DNA of 64,000 bases. Source: Penium margaritaceum. Its lineage: Eukaryota; Streptophyta; Zygnematophyceae; Desmidiales; Peniaceae. Both the position numbers and the translations under genes were made by a program. The DNA is taken from NCBI GenBank assembly GCA_023375785.1, contig SZWC01004688.1, positions 91,186 through 155,185 on the forward strand. Direction: 5' to 3'. The notes beneath the pieces are model-generated. The model searched no databases and was not told the DNA's origin. It saw only the letters and a list, made by a program, of their open reading frames with translations. Each line of letters opens with the position of its first letter. Position 1 is the stretch's first letter. Below, in pieces: positions 27,859 to 40,415 of the stretch.

Positions 27859-28438
27859 ATCACCGAGGCATAACAAGGCATTGCATAGGTATTTCCAGGC
27901 ATTGCCTTGCATTCCCAGGCATTGCCACGAACTACCAGGCATTGCCGAGGCATTGCCAGGCATTGCCGAGGCATTACCTAGGCATTACCAGGCATTTCCT
28001 ATGCGTTGCCAGGCATTGACATTATGAGGCATTGACCAGGCATTGCTAAGCATTGCCCAAGCATTGCCAAACATTGTCCAGGCATTGCAAGGCATTGCCC
28101 GGGCATTGTCAAGCATTGCCCAAGCATTGTCAGGCATTGCCAAGCAATGCCAGGCATTGCCCAAGCATTTCTAGGCATTGTTGGGCATTTCCTACGCATT
28201 GCCCAGGCATTGCCAGGCATCTCCTGGCATGGCCTAGGCATTGCCAAGCATTGTCCAAGCATTGCGAGGCATTACCAGTGATTGCCTGGCATTGCCAAGC
28301 ATTGTCAAGGCATTGCCAGTCCTTGCCCAGGCATTGCGAGGCATTGCGAGGTATTGCCAGGCATTTCCCGGCATTGCCATGCATTGTCCAGGCATTGCTT
28401 GGCATTGCCTAGGCATTTCCACGCACTACCCACGCATT
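27859..28438 (+). repeat. Satellite module 1, copy 7 (diverged)
   Basis: The start marker is diverged (AAGTATCACCGAGG), but the following ATAACAAGG and GCATAGG match the other copies. The distance to the GCCTAGG and CCAGGGATTGCC marker is about 579 bp. Confidence 0.55.
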
Positions 28439-28646
28439 GCCTAGGCATTGCCAGGGATTGCCAGGCATTGTGAGGCATTGCCCGGCATTGCCAGGCATTG
28501 CTAGGCATTGCCTGGCATTGTCAGGCATTGCCAGGCATTGCACAGGCATTGCTAGGCATTGCCAGGCATTGCCTAAGTATTGCCAGGCATTGCCCAGGTA
28601 TTGCTAGGCATTGCCCAGGCATTTCCAGGCATTGCCAGGCATTGCC

Positions 28647-29490
28647 CAGTCACTACTAGGCATTGCCAGGCATTACCCGAGCATTTCAAGGCATTGCCCA
28701 GGCATTGCCAGGCATTGCCAAGAATTGCCAGGCATTGCCCAGGCATTGCCAGGCATTGCCGAGGCATTGCCAGGCATTGCCACACATTGCCAGGCATTGT
28801 CCAGGCATTGCCAGGCATTACCCAGGCATTACCAGGCATTGCCAAGCATTGCCTAGGCATTGCCAGGCATTGCCAGGCATTGCGAGGCATTGCTAGGCAT
28901 TATCAGGCATTGCCCGTGTATTGCCAGGCATTGTCTTGCATTGCCCAAGAATTTCCCGTGCATTGCCAGGCATCGCCAGGCATTGTCCAGGCATTGCCAG
29001 GCATTGCCTAGGCATTGCGAGGCATTACCTGGGCATTGCCAGGAATTGCCAGGCATTGCCAGGTATTGCCAGGCATTGCCAAGCATTGCATAGGCAATGC
29101 CAGGCACTGCTTGGCATTGTCCAGGCATTGCCAGGCATTGCGAGGCATTGTCATGCCTTGCCCGGGCATTGTTAGGCATTGCCGAGACATTGCCAAGCAT
29201 TGCGAGGCATTTCCAGGCATTGCCTAGGCATTACCAGGTATTGCCAGGCATTACCCAGGCATTGCAACGCATTGCCTAGGCATCGCAAGGCATTGCCCAG
29301 GCATTGTCAGGCATTTCCAGGCATTGTCCAGGCATTGCCACGCATTGCCCATGCATTACCAGGCATGGTCGAGGCATTGCGAGGCATTGCTAGGTATTTC
29401 CACGCGTTACCAGGCATTGCCAGGCATTGCCTAGGTATTGCCAAGTATTGCCAGGCATTGCCTGGCATTACTCAGGCATTCCTTGGCATT
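28647..29490 (+). repeat. Satellite module 3, copy 5
   Basis: The copy opens with CAGTCACTACTAGG, then CGTGTATTGCC near 28,915, ATAGGCAATGCC near 29,090 and a TGGCATTACTCAGG string near 29,463. It follows the second module 4 block in the same way that copy 1 follows the first. Confidence 0.65.
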
Positions 29491-29509
29491 GCTCAGGCAT
29501 TGCCAAGGC

Positions 29510-29990
29510 ATTTCTTGGCATTGCTAGGCATTGCCAGGCAATGCCACGCATTGCCCGAGCATTGCCAGGCATTACAAGGAATTGGTAGGCATTGCCCAGG
29601 CACTGCCAGGCATTACCCAGGCATTGCCAGGCATTGCCAGGCATTGCTTGGCATTGCTAGGCATTGCTAGGCATTGCCAGGCATTGCTCAGGCATTGCCC
29701 AGGCATTTCTTGGCATTGCTAGGCATTGCTAGGCATTGCCAGGCAATGCCACGCATTGCCCGTGAATAGCCAGGCATTACAAGGAATTGCTAGGCATTGC
29801 CCAGGCACTGCCAGGCATTACCCAGGCATTGCTCAGGCATTTCCCAGGCATTTCTTGGCATTGCTAGGCATTTCTAGGCATAAACAGGCAATGCCACACA
29901 TTGCCGGGGCATTGCCAGGCATTACAAGGAATTGCTAGGCATTGCCCAGGCACTGTCAGGCATTACCCAGACATTGCCACGCATTACCTA
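29510..29990 (+). repeat. Triplicated local segment
   Basis: A segment with TTTCTTGGCATTGC, AGGCAATGCCAC, ATTACAAGGAATT and GGCACTGCCAGG occurs three times. The ACAAGGA marker lies at 29,574, 29,779 and 29,924, giving spacings of about 205 and 145 bp. The copies differ by point changes, so the event is not the latest in the array. Confidence 0.7.
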
Positions 29991-30374
29991 GGCATTGCCA
30001 GGCATTGCCTAGCATTACCTAGACATTCTCAGACATTGCTCAGGCATTGCCCAGGCATTGCCAAGCATTGCAAGGCATTTCCAGGCACTGCCAGGCATTG
30101 CCAGGCATTGCCGGGGCATTGCCAGGCATTGCCCAGGTATTGCGAGGCATTGACTGGCATTACTCAGGCATTCCCAGGCATTGCTCAGGCATTACCCAGG
30201 CATTGCTAGGCATTACCAGGCAATGCTAGGCATTGCCAAGCATTGCCAGACATTGCCCAGGCATTGCTAGGTATTGTTAGGCATTGCCAAGAATTGCCTA
30301 GGCATTGCCAAGCATTGCCAGGCATTACCAAGGCATTGCTAGGCATTCCCAGGCATTCTCCACGCATTGCCAGG

Positions 30375-30766
30375 CATTACCCAAGCCTTGCCAAGCAGTG
30401 CTAGGCATTACCCTGACATTGCTAAGCATTGCCTGGCATTGCCGAGGCATTGCCAGGCTTTGCCTCGGCATTGCCAGGCATTGCGTGACATCGCCCGGCA
30501 TTGCTAGGCATTATCCAGGCATTGCCAGGCATTGCTAAGCATTGCCCAGGCATTGCCAGGCATCGCCAAGCATTACCCAAGCCTTGCCAAGCAGTGCCAT
30601 GCATTACCCTCACATTGCTAAGCATTGCCTGGCATTGCCGAGGCATTGCCAGGCTTTGCCTCGGTATTGCCAGGCATTGCGAGGCATCGCCCGGCATTGC
30701 TAGGCATTACCCAGGCATTTCCAGGCATTGCTAGGCATTTCCCAAGCATTGCCAGGCATTGCCCAG
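30375..30766 (+). repeat. 196-bp tandem duplication
   Basis: Two adjacent copies each run from CCAAGCCTTGCC and AAGCAGTG through the ACCCT(G/C)ACATTG marker and CTTTGCCTCGG to CATCGCCCGG. The CCAAGCCTTG string lies at 30,381 and 30,577, an offset of 196 bp. This explains why the module here has two ACCCTGACATTG-type markers (about 30,410 and 30,606). Confidence 0.8.
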
Positions 30767-31025
30767 GCATTGCCAACAACTGCCAAGGCATTGCCTGGCA
30801 TTGCCAGTCATTGCCTCGCATTGCCAGTCATTGCCTCGCATTGCCCAGGCATTGCAAGGCAATGCTACTCATTTCATGGCATTGCCCAGGCATTGCCAGG
30901 CATTGCCATGCATTGTCTAGGCATTGCCTAGCATTGCCCAGGCATTGCTTGGCATTGTCCAGGCATTGCCAGGCATTTTCTAGGCGTTGCCCAGACTGTG
31001 CCAGGCATTGCCCGGCATTGCCAGG

Positions 31026-31600
31026 CATCGCCCAGGCATTACATGGCATTGCATAGGCATTTCCAGGCATTGCCTCGCATTGCCAGGCATTGCCAGGCAT
31101 TGCCAGGCATTGCCAGGCATTGCCTAGGCATTGCAAGGCATTGCCCAGGCATTGCCTAGGCATTACCAGGCATTTTTTAGGCGTTGCCAGGCATTACGCG
31201 GCATTGCCCAGGCATTGCCAAGCATTGCCCAGGCATTGCCAGGTATTGCCCAGGCATTACCACACATTGCTAAGGCATTGTCAAGCGTTGTCCAGGCATT
31301 GCCAGGCATTGCCAAGCAGTGCCAAGCATTTCCCAAGCATTTCCAGGCATTGCCAAGCACTGTCCAGGCATTGCCCAGGCATTGCCAGGAATTTCCTAGC
31401 ACTGACTAGGCATTGCGAGGCATTGTCTAGGCATTGCGAGGCATTATCAAGCATTGCCCGGAATTGCCAGGCATTGTCTAGGCATTGCCAGGCATTGTCC
31501 AAGCATTGCGAGGCATTGCCATGCATTGCCCGGCATTGCCAGGCATTGTCGAGGCATTTTCAAGCTTTGCCTAGGCATTTCCAGGCATTGCCCAGGCATT
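31026..31600 (+). repeat. Satellite module 1, copy 8
   Basis: The GGCATCGCCC to TGTCTAGG distance is 574 bp. CAAGCGTTGTCC and CAAGCAGTGCC lie in the middle, as in the other copies. Confidence 0.7.
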
Positions 31601-32906
31601 GTCTAGGTATTGCCAGGTATTGCCAGGTGTTGTGAGGCATTGCCCGGCATTGCCAGGCATTGCCAGGCATAGTCAGGCACTGCCAGGCATTGCACAGGCA
31701 TTACTAGGCATTGCCTAGCATTTTTCGAGCATTGTCCAGGCATTTCCAGGCATTTCCGAGGCATTGCTAGGCATTGCCCAGGCATTGCCAGGCATTGCCA
31801 GGCATTGCCAGACATTGCCAGGCATTGCCAGGCCTGCCAGGCATTGCCAGACCTTGCCAGGCATTACCAGGCATTGCCAGGCATTACCCAGGCATTGCAA
31901 GGCATTGCCTAGGCATTGCCAGGCATTGCTAAGCATTGCCGGGCATTGCCCAGGCATTGTTAGGCATTGCCCAGGCATTGCAAGGCATTGCCGAGGCATT
32001 TCTAGGTATTGCCGAGGCATTGCCACGCATTGCCACGCATTGCCAGGCATTTTCTAGGCCTTGCCAGGCATTGCCTAGGCATTCCCAGACATTTCCAAGC
32101 ATTGCCTAGGCATTGCCAGGCATTGCCACGCATTGCGAGGCATTGCTAGGCATTACCAGGCATTGTGCGTGCATTTCCAGGTATTGCTAGCCATTGCCCA
32201 ACCATTGCCCTTCAATTGCCAAGCATTGCCAGGCATTACCCAGGCATTGCCAGGCATTACCTAGGCATTGCCAGGTATTGCCAGGCATTGCCCAGGGCAT
32301 TGCCAGGCATTGCCAGGCATTTCCCAGGCATTTCCAGGCATTGCTTGGCATTACAGAGGCATTCCCAGGCATTGCTCAGGCATTGCCCAGGCATTGCCAG
32401 GCATTGCCCGGCATTCCTAGGCATTTCAAGGCATTGCCCCGGCATTGCGAGGCATTGGCAGGCATTGTCCAGGCATTGCAACGCATTACCCAGGCATTGC
32501 ATGGCATTGCCTGGGATTGCCTGGCATTTCCCAAGCATTGCCAGGCATTTCCCATGCATTTCCAGGCATTGCAAGGCATTGCCCAAGCATTGCCACGCAT
32601 TGCCCAGGTACTACCAGGCATTACCTGGCATTACCCACGCATTGCCCAGGTACTACCAGGCATTGCTCAGGCATTGCCTAGGCATTTCCGGGGAATGCGA
32701 GGCGTTGCTGGGCATTGCCATGCATTGCCCATACATTGCCAAGCATTGCCAAGCATTGCATAGGCATTGCCACGAATTGCCAGGCATTGCCAGGCATTGC
32801 CCAGGCATTGCAAGGCATTGCCAGGCATAAACAAGGCATTACTTGGCATTGCCATGCATTCCCCAGGCATTGCTAGGCATTGCCCAGGCATTACCAGGCA
32901 TTACCC

Positions 32907-33993
32907 TGGCAATGCCTAAGAATGCCTGGCAATGCCTGAGAATACTGAGGCATTGCTTGGCATTGCCGAGGCATTGCCAAGCTTTGCCTCGGTATTGCCA
33001 GGCATTGCCAGGCATTTCCAGGCATTGCCAGGAATTGACAGGCATTGCCAGGCATTTCTAGGCATTGTCCAGGCATTGCTAGGCATTATCAGGCATTTCG
33101 GCATCATCCAGGCATTCCTAGGCATTACCCAGGCATTGCGAGGCATTGTCACGTATTGCCCAGGCATTCTGAGGCATTGCCCTGGCATTGCAAGAAATTG
33201 CTTGGCATTGCCCAGGCATTGCCAGGCATTGCCATGCATTGCCAGGCATTGCCAGGCATTTCCCGGCATTGCCCAGGCATTGTGAGGCATTGCCCAGGCC
33301 TTGCCAGGCATAGCCAGGAATTGCCCAGGCATAGCAAGGCATTGCCCAGGGATTGTCAGGCAATGTAAGGCTTTGCTAGGCATTGCCCAGGCATTGCCCA
33401 GGCATTGCCCAGGTATTGGAAGGCATTGCCCAGGCATTGCCTGGCATTGCCTAGGCATGCCAGGCATTGCCAAGGCATTGCCAAGCACTGCTAGGCATTG
33501 CCTGGCATTGCATAGACAATGCCAGGCATTGCCAGGCATTGCCCAGCATTGCCCAAGCATTGCTAGGCATGGCTCAGGCATTGCCAAGCATTGCCAGGCA
33601 TAGCCTGGCATTGCCCAGGCATTGCCAGGCATTTCCCTGGCATTGCCAGGCATTGCCCAGGCATTTCCAGGCATTTCCAAGCATTGCTATGCATTGCCAA
33701 GCATTGTAAGGCATTGCCCAGGCATTACCCTGCATTGCCAGGCATGCCCAGGCATTGCCTAGGCATTACTAGGCATTGTCCAGGCGTTGCCCGGCATTGC
33801 CAGGTATTGCCCAGGCATTGCCAGACATTGCCCACGCATTGCCAGGCATTGCCCACGTATTGCCGAGCATTGTCCACGCATGGCCAGGCATTGCCCAGGC
33901 ATTGCCAAGAATTGCTCAGGCATTGCCAAGCATTGCCTAGGCATTCCCGAGCAATGCCAGACATTGTCCAAGCATTGCCTAGGCATTAGTAGG
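32907..33993 (+). repeat. Satellite module 2, copy 4, with inverted run
   Basis: The inverted run at 32,907-32,949 has the marker CCTAAGAATGCC. CAAGCTTTGCCTCGG follows near 32,978, ATGGCTCAGG is at 33,569 and ATTAGTAGG at 33,985. The distance from CTAA to ATGGCT is 653 bp. A module 3 copy follows directly. Confidence 0.7.
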
Positions 33994-34114
33994 CATTGCC
34001 CAGGCGTTGCCACCCATTGCCAAGAATTATCAGGCATTGCCAGGCATTGCGAGGCATTGCCCAAGCATTGCCAGGCATTGCCCACGCATTGCTAGGCATT
34101 GCCCAGGCATTGCC

Positions 34115-34980
34115 CAGTCACTACTAGGCATTGCCAGGCATTACCAGGACATTTCAAGGCATTGCCAGGCATTGCCACGCATTGCCAAGCATTGTCCAGG
34201 CATTAAGGTGTTGTTAGGCATTACCCAGGCATTACCAGGCATGACCAAGCATTGCCTAGGCATTGCCGGGCATTGCCAGGCATTGCGAGGCATTGCTAGG
34301 CATTACCAGGCATTGCCTGTGTATTGCCATGCATTGTCAGGCATTGCCCAAGCATTGCCCGTGAATTGCCAGGCATTGCCAGGCATCGCCAGGCATTGCC
34401 AGGCATTGCCCAGGCATTGCCAGGCATTACCCACGCATTGTCAGGCATTGCCAGGAATTGCCAGGCATTACCAGGCATTACCAGGCATTCCACAGGTAAT
34501 GCCAGGCATTGCTTGGTATTGTCCAGACATTGCCAGGAATTGCCAGGCATTTTCATGCATTGTCCAGGCATTGCTAAGCATTGCCGAGGCATTACCAGGT
34601 ATTTTGACGCATTTCCAGGCATTGCCTAGGCATTACAAGGCATTGCCAGGCATTACCCAGGCATTCCAAGGCATTGCCTAGGCATTGTTAGGCATTCCCA
34701 GGCATTGCCCAGGCATTGCCAGGCATTCCCAAGCATTGCCCAGGCATTGGCACGCATTGCTAGGCATTACCCAGGCATTGCTAGGCATTGTACAGGCAAT
34801 ACCAGGCATTGTTGAGGCATTTCCAGGCATTGCCAGGCATTGCCAGGTATTGCCACGCGCTGCCAGGCATTGCCAGGCATTGCCAAGGCATTGCCAGGTA
34901 TTCCGAGGCATTGCCGAGGTGTTGCCAGGAATTGCCTAGCATTACTGAGGCATTCCCAGGCATTGCTCAGGCATTTCCCA
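34115..34980 (+). repeat. Satellite module 3, copy 6
   Basis: The copy opens with CAGTCACTACTAGG, then TGTGTATTGCC near 34,317, ACAGGTAATGCC near 34,492 and a GAGGTGTTGCC string near 34,915. Confidence 0.65.
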
Positions 34981-36111
34981 GGCATTGCTTGGCATTGGTA
35001 GGCATTGCTAGGCATTGCCAGGCAATTCCACGCATTGCCTAGGCATTGCCAGGCATTGCAAGGAATTGCTTGGCATTGCCCAGGCATTGCTAGGCATTAC
35101 CTAGGCATTGCCAGGCATTGCCAGGCATTGCGAGCATTGCCACGCATTACCCAGGCATTGCCAGGCATTGCCTGGCATTACCTAGGCATTCCCAGGCATT
35201 TCTCAGGCGTTGCCCAGGCATTACCAGGCATTGCAAGGTATTGCCAGGCACTGCCGGGCATTGCCAGGCATTGGCGTGGCATTGCCAGGCATCGCCCATG
35301 TACTGCCAGGCATTGCCTGGCATTACTCAGGCATTCCCAGGCATTGTTCAGGCATTGCCCAGGCATTGCCAGGCATTGCCAGGCAGTGCTAGGCATTGCC
35401 AAGCAATGCCAGGCATTGCCCAGGCATTGCTAGGTATTGCTTGCCATTGCCAAGCATTGCCTAGGCATTTCCATGCATTGCCTGGCATTGCCAGGCATTA
35501 CCAAGGCATTGCTAGGCATTCCCAGGCATTCTCTTGGCATTGCCAGGAATTTTCCAAGCATTGCCAGGCATTACAAGGCATTACCCTGACATTGCTAGGC
35601 ATTGCCTAACATTGCCGAGGCATTGCCATCCTTTGCCTCGGCATTGCCAGGCATTGCGAGGCATCGCCCAGCATTCCCAGGCACGCTAGGCATTGCCCAG
35701 GCATTGCCTAGGCATCGCCAGGCATTGCCATGCATTGCCCAGGCATTACCAGGCATTGCCCAGGCATTGGTAGGAATTGCCACGGCATTGCCAGGCATTT
35801 CCTTGGTATTGCTATGCATTGCCTGGCATTGCCAGTCATTGCCTCGCATTGCCCTGGCATTGCGAGGCATTGCCAGTCACTTCATGGCATTGTCCAGGCA
35901 TTGCCAGGCATTTCCATGTATTACCCAGGCATTGCCATGCATTACCAGGCATTCCCCAAGCGTTGCCTAGACTGTGCCAGGAATTGCCTGGCATTGCCAG
36001 GCATTGCCTCGCATTGCAAGGCATTGCCAAGCATCGCCCAGGCATTACAAGGCATTGCATAGGCATTGCCACGCATTGCCTGGCATTACCAGGCATTGCC
36101 AAGCATTGCCT

Positions 36112-36406
36112 AGGCATTGCCAGGCATTGCCCAGGCATTGCCTAGGCATTACCAGGCATTTCCCAGGTAGTTCCAGGCATTGCCAGGCATTACGAGGCAT
36201 TGCCCAGGCATTGCCAAGCATTGCCCAGGCATTGCCAGGCAATGCCCAGGCATTGCTAGGCATTGCCCAGGCATTGTCAAGCGTTGTCCAGGCATTGCCA
36301 GGCGTTGCCAAGCAGTGCAAGGCACTGCCCAAGCATTTCCAGGCATTGCCAAGCACTGCCCAGGCATTACCCAAGCATTGCCAGCCATTTCTGGCGTTGC
36401 CTAGGC
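36112..36406 (+). repeat. Left copy of gap-flanking duplicate
   Basis: These 295 bases appear to match 36,695-36,989 base for base, including rare variants such as CCAGGTAGTTCC, AGCAGTGCAAGGCACTG and CCATTTCTGGCG. No other pair of segments in this degenerate array is that similar. The copy ends exactly at the first N. I read it as one contig end represented twice. Confidence 0.9.
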
Positions 36407-36692
36407 NNNNNNNNNNNNNNNNNNNNNNNNNNNNNNNNNNNNNNNNNNNNNNNNNNNNNNNNNNNNNNNNNNNNNNNNNNNNNNNNNNNNNNNNNNNNNN
36501 NNNNNNNNNNNNNNNNNNNNNNNNNNNNNNNNNNNNNNNNNNNNNNNNNNNNNNNNNNNNNNNNNNNNNNNNNNNNNNNNNNNNNNNNNNNNNNNNNNNN
36601 NNNNNNNNNNNNNNNNNNNNNNNNNNNNNNNNNNNNNNNNNNNNNNNNNNNNNNNNNNNNNNNNNNNNNNNNNNNNNNNNNNNNNNNNNNNN
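36407..36692. other. Assembly gap (286 Ns)
   Basis: This is an unbroken run of 286 N characters. Both sides are the 10-bp satellite, and they overlap in sequence by 295 bp, so the true gap is probably zero or negative in length. Confidence 0.99.
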
Positions 36693-36694
36693 CC

Positions 36695-36989
36695 AGGCAT
36701 TGCCAGGCATTGCCCAGGCATTGCCTAGGCATTACCAGGCATTTCCCAGGTAGTTCCAGGCATTGCCAGGCATTACGAGGCATTGCCCAGGCATTGCCAA
36801 GCATTGCCCAGGCATTGCCAGGCAATGCCCAGGCATTGCTAGGCATTGCCCAGGCATTGTCAAGCGTTGTCCAGGCATTGCCAGGCGTTGCCAAGCAGTG
36901 CAAGGCACTGCCCAAGCATTTCCAGGCATTGCCAAGCACTGCCCAGGCATTACCCAAGCATTGCCAGCCATTTCTGGCGTTGCCTAGGC
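36695..36989 (+). repeat. Right copy of gap-flanking duplicate
   Basis: This is the partner of 36,112-36,406 at an offset of 583 bp. It begins two bases after the last N. To the right of 36,989 the array continues normally into the rest of module 1. Confidence 0.9.
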
Positions 36990-38465
36990 ATTGCCAGGCA
37001 TTGTCCAGGCATTGCGAGGCATTACCAGGCATTGCCCAGAAGTGCCATGCATTGTCCACGCATTGCCAGGCATTGCCCAGGCATTTCCAGGCATTGCCTA
37101 GGCATTTTCCAGGCTTTGCTAGGCATTGTCCAGGCATTTCTAGGCGTTGCCTAAGCATTTCCGGGCATTGCCCAAGCATTGTCTAGGTATAACCAGGGAT
37201 TTCCAGGTATTGTGAGGCATTGCCCGGCATTGCCAGGCATTGCAAGGTATTTCCAGGCATTGTTGGGCGTTGTGAGGCATTACATAGGCATTGCTATGCA
37301 CTGCCTAGCATTTTACGAGCATTGTGAGGCATTGCCCAGGCATTGCCAGGCATTGCCGAGGCATTGCTAGGCATTTCCCAAGCATTGCCAGGCATTGCTA
37401 GGCATTGCCCAGGCATTACTAGGCATTTCCAGGCATTACCCATCCATTGCTAGGCATTACCCAGGCATTGCCAGGCATTGCCAAGCATTGCCAGGCATTG
37501 TCAAGCATTGCTTAGGCATAGCCCAGGCATTGCCAGGCACTGCCGAGGCATTACCAGGCATTACCACGCATTGCCAGGCATTTTCCAGGCATTGTCAGGC
37601 ATTGCTGAGGCATTGCCCACGCATTGCGAGGCATTGCCGAGGCATTGCCAGGCATTGCCACGCATTGCCAGGCATTGTCCAGGCTTTGCCAGGCATTGCC
37701 AAGCATTGCCTAGGCATTGCAAGGCATTGCCAGGCATTGCGAGGCATTGCTAGGCATTACTTGGCATTGTGCATGCATTGCCAGGCATTGCCAGGCATTG
37801 CCTGGCATCGCTGGGCATTGCCAGGCATTGCCCAGGCATTGCCAAGCATTATCTAGACATCGACACGTATTGCTAGGCATTGCCCAGGCATTGCCAGGAA
37901 TTGCTAGGCATTGCCCAGGTATTGCCAGGCATGGCCTCGTATTACCCAGGCAATCCCAGGTATTGCTCAGGCATTGCTCGGCATTCCTAGGCATTTCAAG
38001 GCATTGCCCCGGCATTGCCAGGCATTGGCAGGCATTGCCCAGGCATTGCAACGCATTACCCAGGCATTGCATGGCATTGCCTGGCATTGCCTGGCATTTC
38101 CCAGGCATTGCCAAGCATTTCCCAGGCATTGCCAGGCATTGCCAAGCATTACCAGGCATTGCCCAAGCATTGCCCAAGCATTGCTTGGCATTGTCCAGGT
38201 ATTACCAGGCATTACCTGGCATTACCCACGCATTCCCGAGCATTGCTCAGGCATTGCCTAGGCATTGCCACGCAATGAGAGGCATTGCTAGGCATTGCCA
38301 GGTTTTGCCCATACATTTCCAAGCATTGCCAAGCATTGCATAGGCATTGCCAGGAATTGCCAGGCATTGCCAGGCATTGCCCAGGCATTGCAAGGCATTG
38401 CGAGGCATTGCCATGCATTGCCCAGGCATTTCTAGGCATTGCCCAGGAATTGCCAGGCATTACCC

Positions 38466-39586
38466 TGGTAATGCCTAACAATGCCTGGCAATGCGTGGGA
38501 ATACCGAGGCATTGCTTGGCATTGCCGAGGCATTGCCAAGCTTTGCCCCGATATTGCCCGGCATTGCCAGGCATTGCCAGGCATTGACAAGCATTGCCAC
38601 GCATTCCTAGGCACAGCCCAGGCATTGGTAGGCGTTACCAGGCATTGCCTGGCATTACCCAGGTATTCACACGCATTGCCAAGGCATTGCGAGGCATTGC
38701 CAGGCATTGCCCAGGCATTCCGAGGCATTGCCAGGCATTGCTTGGCATTGCCCAAGCATTGCCAGGCATTGCCAGGCATTGCCCGGCATTGCCCAGGCAT
38801 TGTTAGGCACTGCCCATGCATTGACAGGCATAGCAAGGCATTGCCCAGGAATTGTCAGGCATTGTAAGGCATTGCTAGGATTGCCCAGGCATTGCCTAGG
38901 CATTGCCTAGCATTGCCCAGGCTTTGAAAGGCATTGCCCAGGCATTGCCAAGCATTGCCTGGCATTGCCCAGGTATTGCCAGGCATTACCCAGGCATTGC
39001 CAAGCATTGCCAGGCATTACCCAGGCATTGCCTGGCATTGCATAGACAATGCCAGGCATTGCCAGGCATTGCGAGGCATTGCCCAGACATTGCCTGGCAT
39101 TGCCTAGCATTCCCCAAGCATTGCTAGGCATGGCTCAGGCATTTCCAAGCATTGCCAGGCAAAGCCTGGCATTGCCCAGGCATTGCCAGGCATTCCCAAG
39201 CAATGCCCAGGCATTGCCCAGGCATTTCCCTGGCATTTCCAGGCATTGCCCAGGCATTGCCAAGCATTCTCAAGCATTGCTAGGCATTGCCAGGAATTGT
39301 AAGGCATAGCCCAGGGATTTCCATGCATTACCAGGCATGCCCAGGCATTGCCTAGGCATTACCAGGCATTGCCCAGGCGTTGCCCGGCATTTCCAAGCAT
39401 TGTCGAGGCATTGCCAGGCATTGCCTAGGCATTGCCAAGCATTGCCCAGGTACTGCCAGGCATTGTGCAAGCATTGCCAAGCATTGCCCAGGCATTGCCA
39501 AGAATTGCCCAGGCATTCCAAGTATTGCCTAGGCATTGCTAGGCATTGCCAGGCATTGTCCAAGCATTGCCTAGGCATTAGTAGGC
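38466..39586 (+). repeat. Satellite module 2, copy 5, with inverted run
   Basis: The inverted run at 38,466-38,509 has the marker CCTAACAATGCC. CAAGCTTTGCCCCG follows near 38,538, ATGGCTCAGG is at 39,130 and ATTAGTAGG at 39,578. The distance from CTAACAA to ATGGCT is 655 bp. It is followed by the TGTCCACATATTGCATGG variant of module 5. Confidence 0.7.
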
Positions 39587-40415
39587 GTTGCCAAGGCGTT
39601 GCCAGGCATTGCCAAGCCTTGTTAGGCATTGCCAGGCATTATTAGGCATTGCCGAGGCATTGTCCACATATTGCATGGCATTGCCCAGGCATTGCCAGGC
39701 ATTTCCCAGGCATTACCTGGCATTGTCCAGGCATTGCCAGGCATTGCCCAGGCATTGCCAGGCATTGCAAGGCATTGTCCATGCATTGCCAGACATTGCA
39801 TAGGCATTTCCACGCATTGCCACGCATTGCCAGGCATTGTTTAGCATTGCCTAGGCATTGCGAGGCATTGTCAGGCATTACCCAGGCATTGCCTAGGCAT
39901 TACAAGACATTGCCCAGGCGTTGCCGGGCATTGTCCAGGCATTGTCAGGCGTTGCCCAGGCATTGCCAAGCATTGCCCAGGTATTTCCAGCCATTGTCCA
40001 GGCATTGCCAGTCATTGCCCAGGCATTGCCAAGAATTACCCAGGCATTGCCAAGCATTTCTCAGGCATTGCCAGGCATTACCAGGCATTGCCCAGGCCTT
40101 GCCAGGCATTTCCCAAGTATTACTAGGCATTCCTTGGCATTACCCAGGCATTCCCGGGCATTGCTCATGCATTGCCTAGGCATTACCAGGCAATGCGAGG
40201 CATTGCTAGGCATTGCAAGGCATTGCCCATACCATACATTGCCAAGCATTGCCAAGCATTGCCAAGCATTGCATAGGCATTGCCAAGAATTTTCCATGCC
40301 AGGCATTGCCCAGGCATTGCAAGGCATTGCCAGGCATTACCAAGGCATTACTTGGCATTGCCAGGCATTGCCCATGCATTGCTAGGCATTGCCCAGGCAT
40401 TGCCAGGCATTACCC

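Larger units (their letters stand above)
24606..28438 (+). repeat. Satellite module 4 (about 3.8 kb), copy 2
   Basis: This block carries the same ordered markers as 1,611-5,645: GGTGTCTGGC at 25,131, the hairpin pair at 25,553-25,593, ATTATTAGG at 26,322, ATATCTAGGCGTTGCC near 26,353, ACCCTGACATTG near 27,331 and the diverged module 1 start at 27,859. It is about 200 bp shorter than copy 1. Confidence 0.65.
36032..37180 (+). repeat. Satellite module 1, copy 9, interrupted by the assembly gap
   Basis: The marker-to-marker distance is 1,148 bp, whereas seven of the other eight copies measure 560-579 bp (the eighth is shortened). Subtracting the 583-bp offset between the two copies flanking the gap leaves 565 bp. 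This fits the normal module and argues that the extra length is not real. Confidence 0.75.

Noticed and set aside
36112-36989. Genuine 295-bp segmental duplication separated by unknown sequence
   Set aside because: The copies appear identical in a degenerate array, abut the N run, and removing one 583-bp offset restores normal module spacing.
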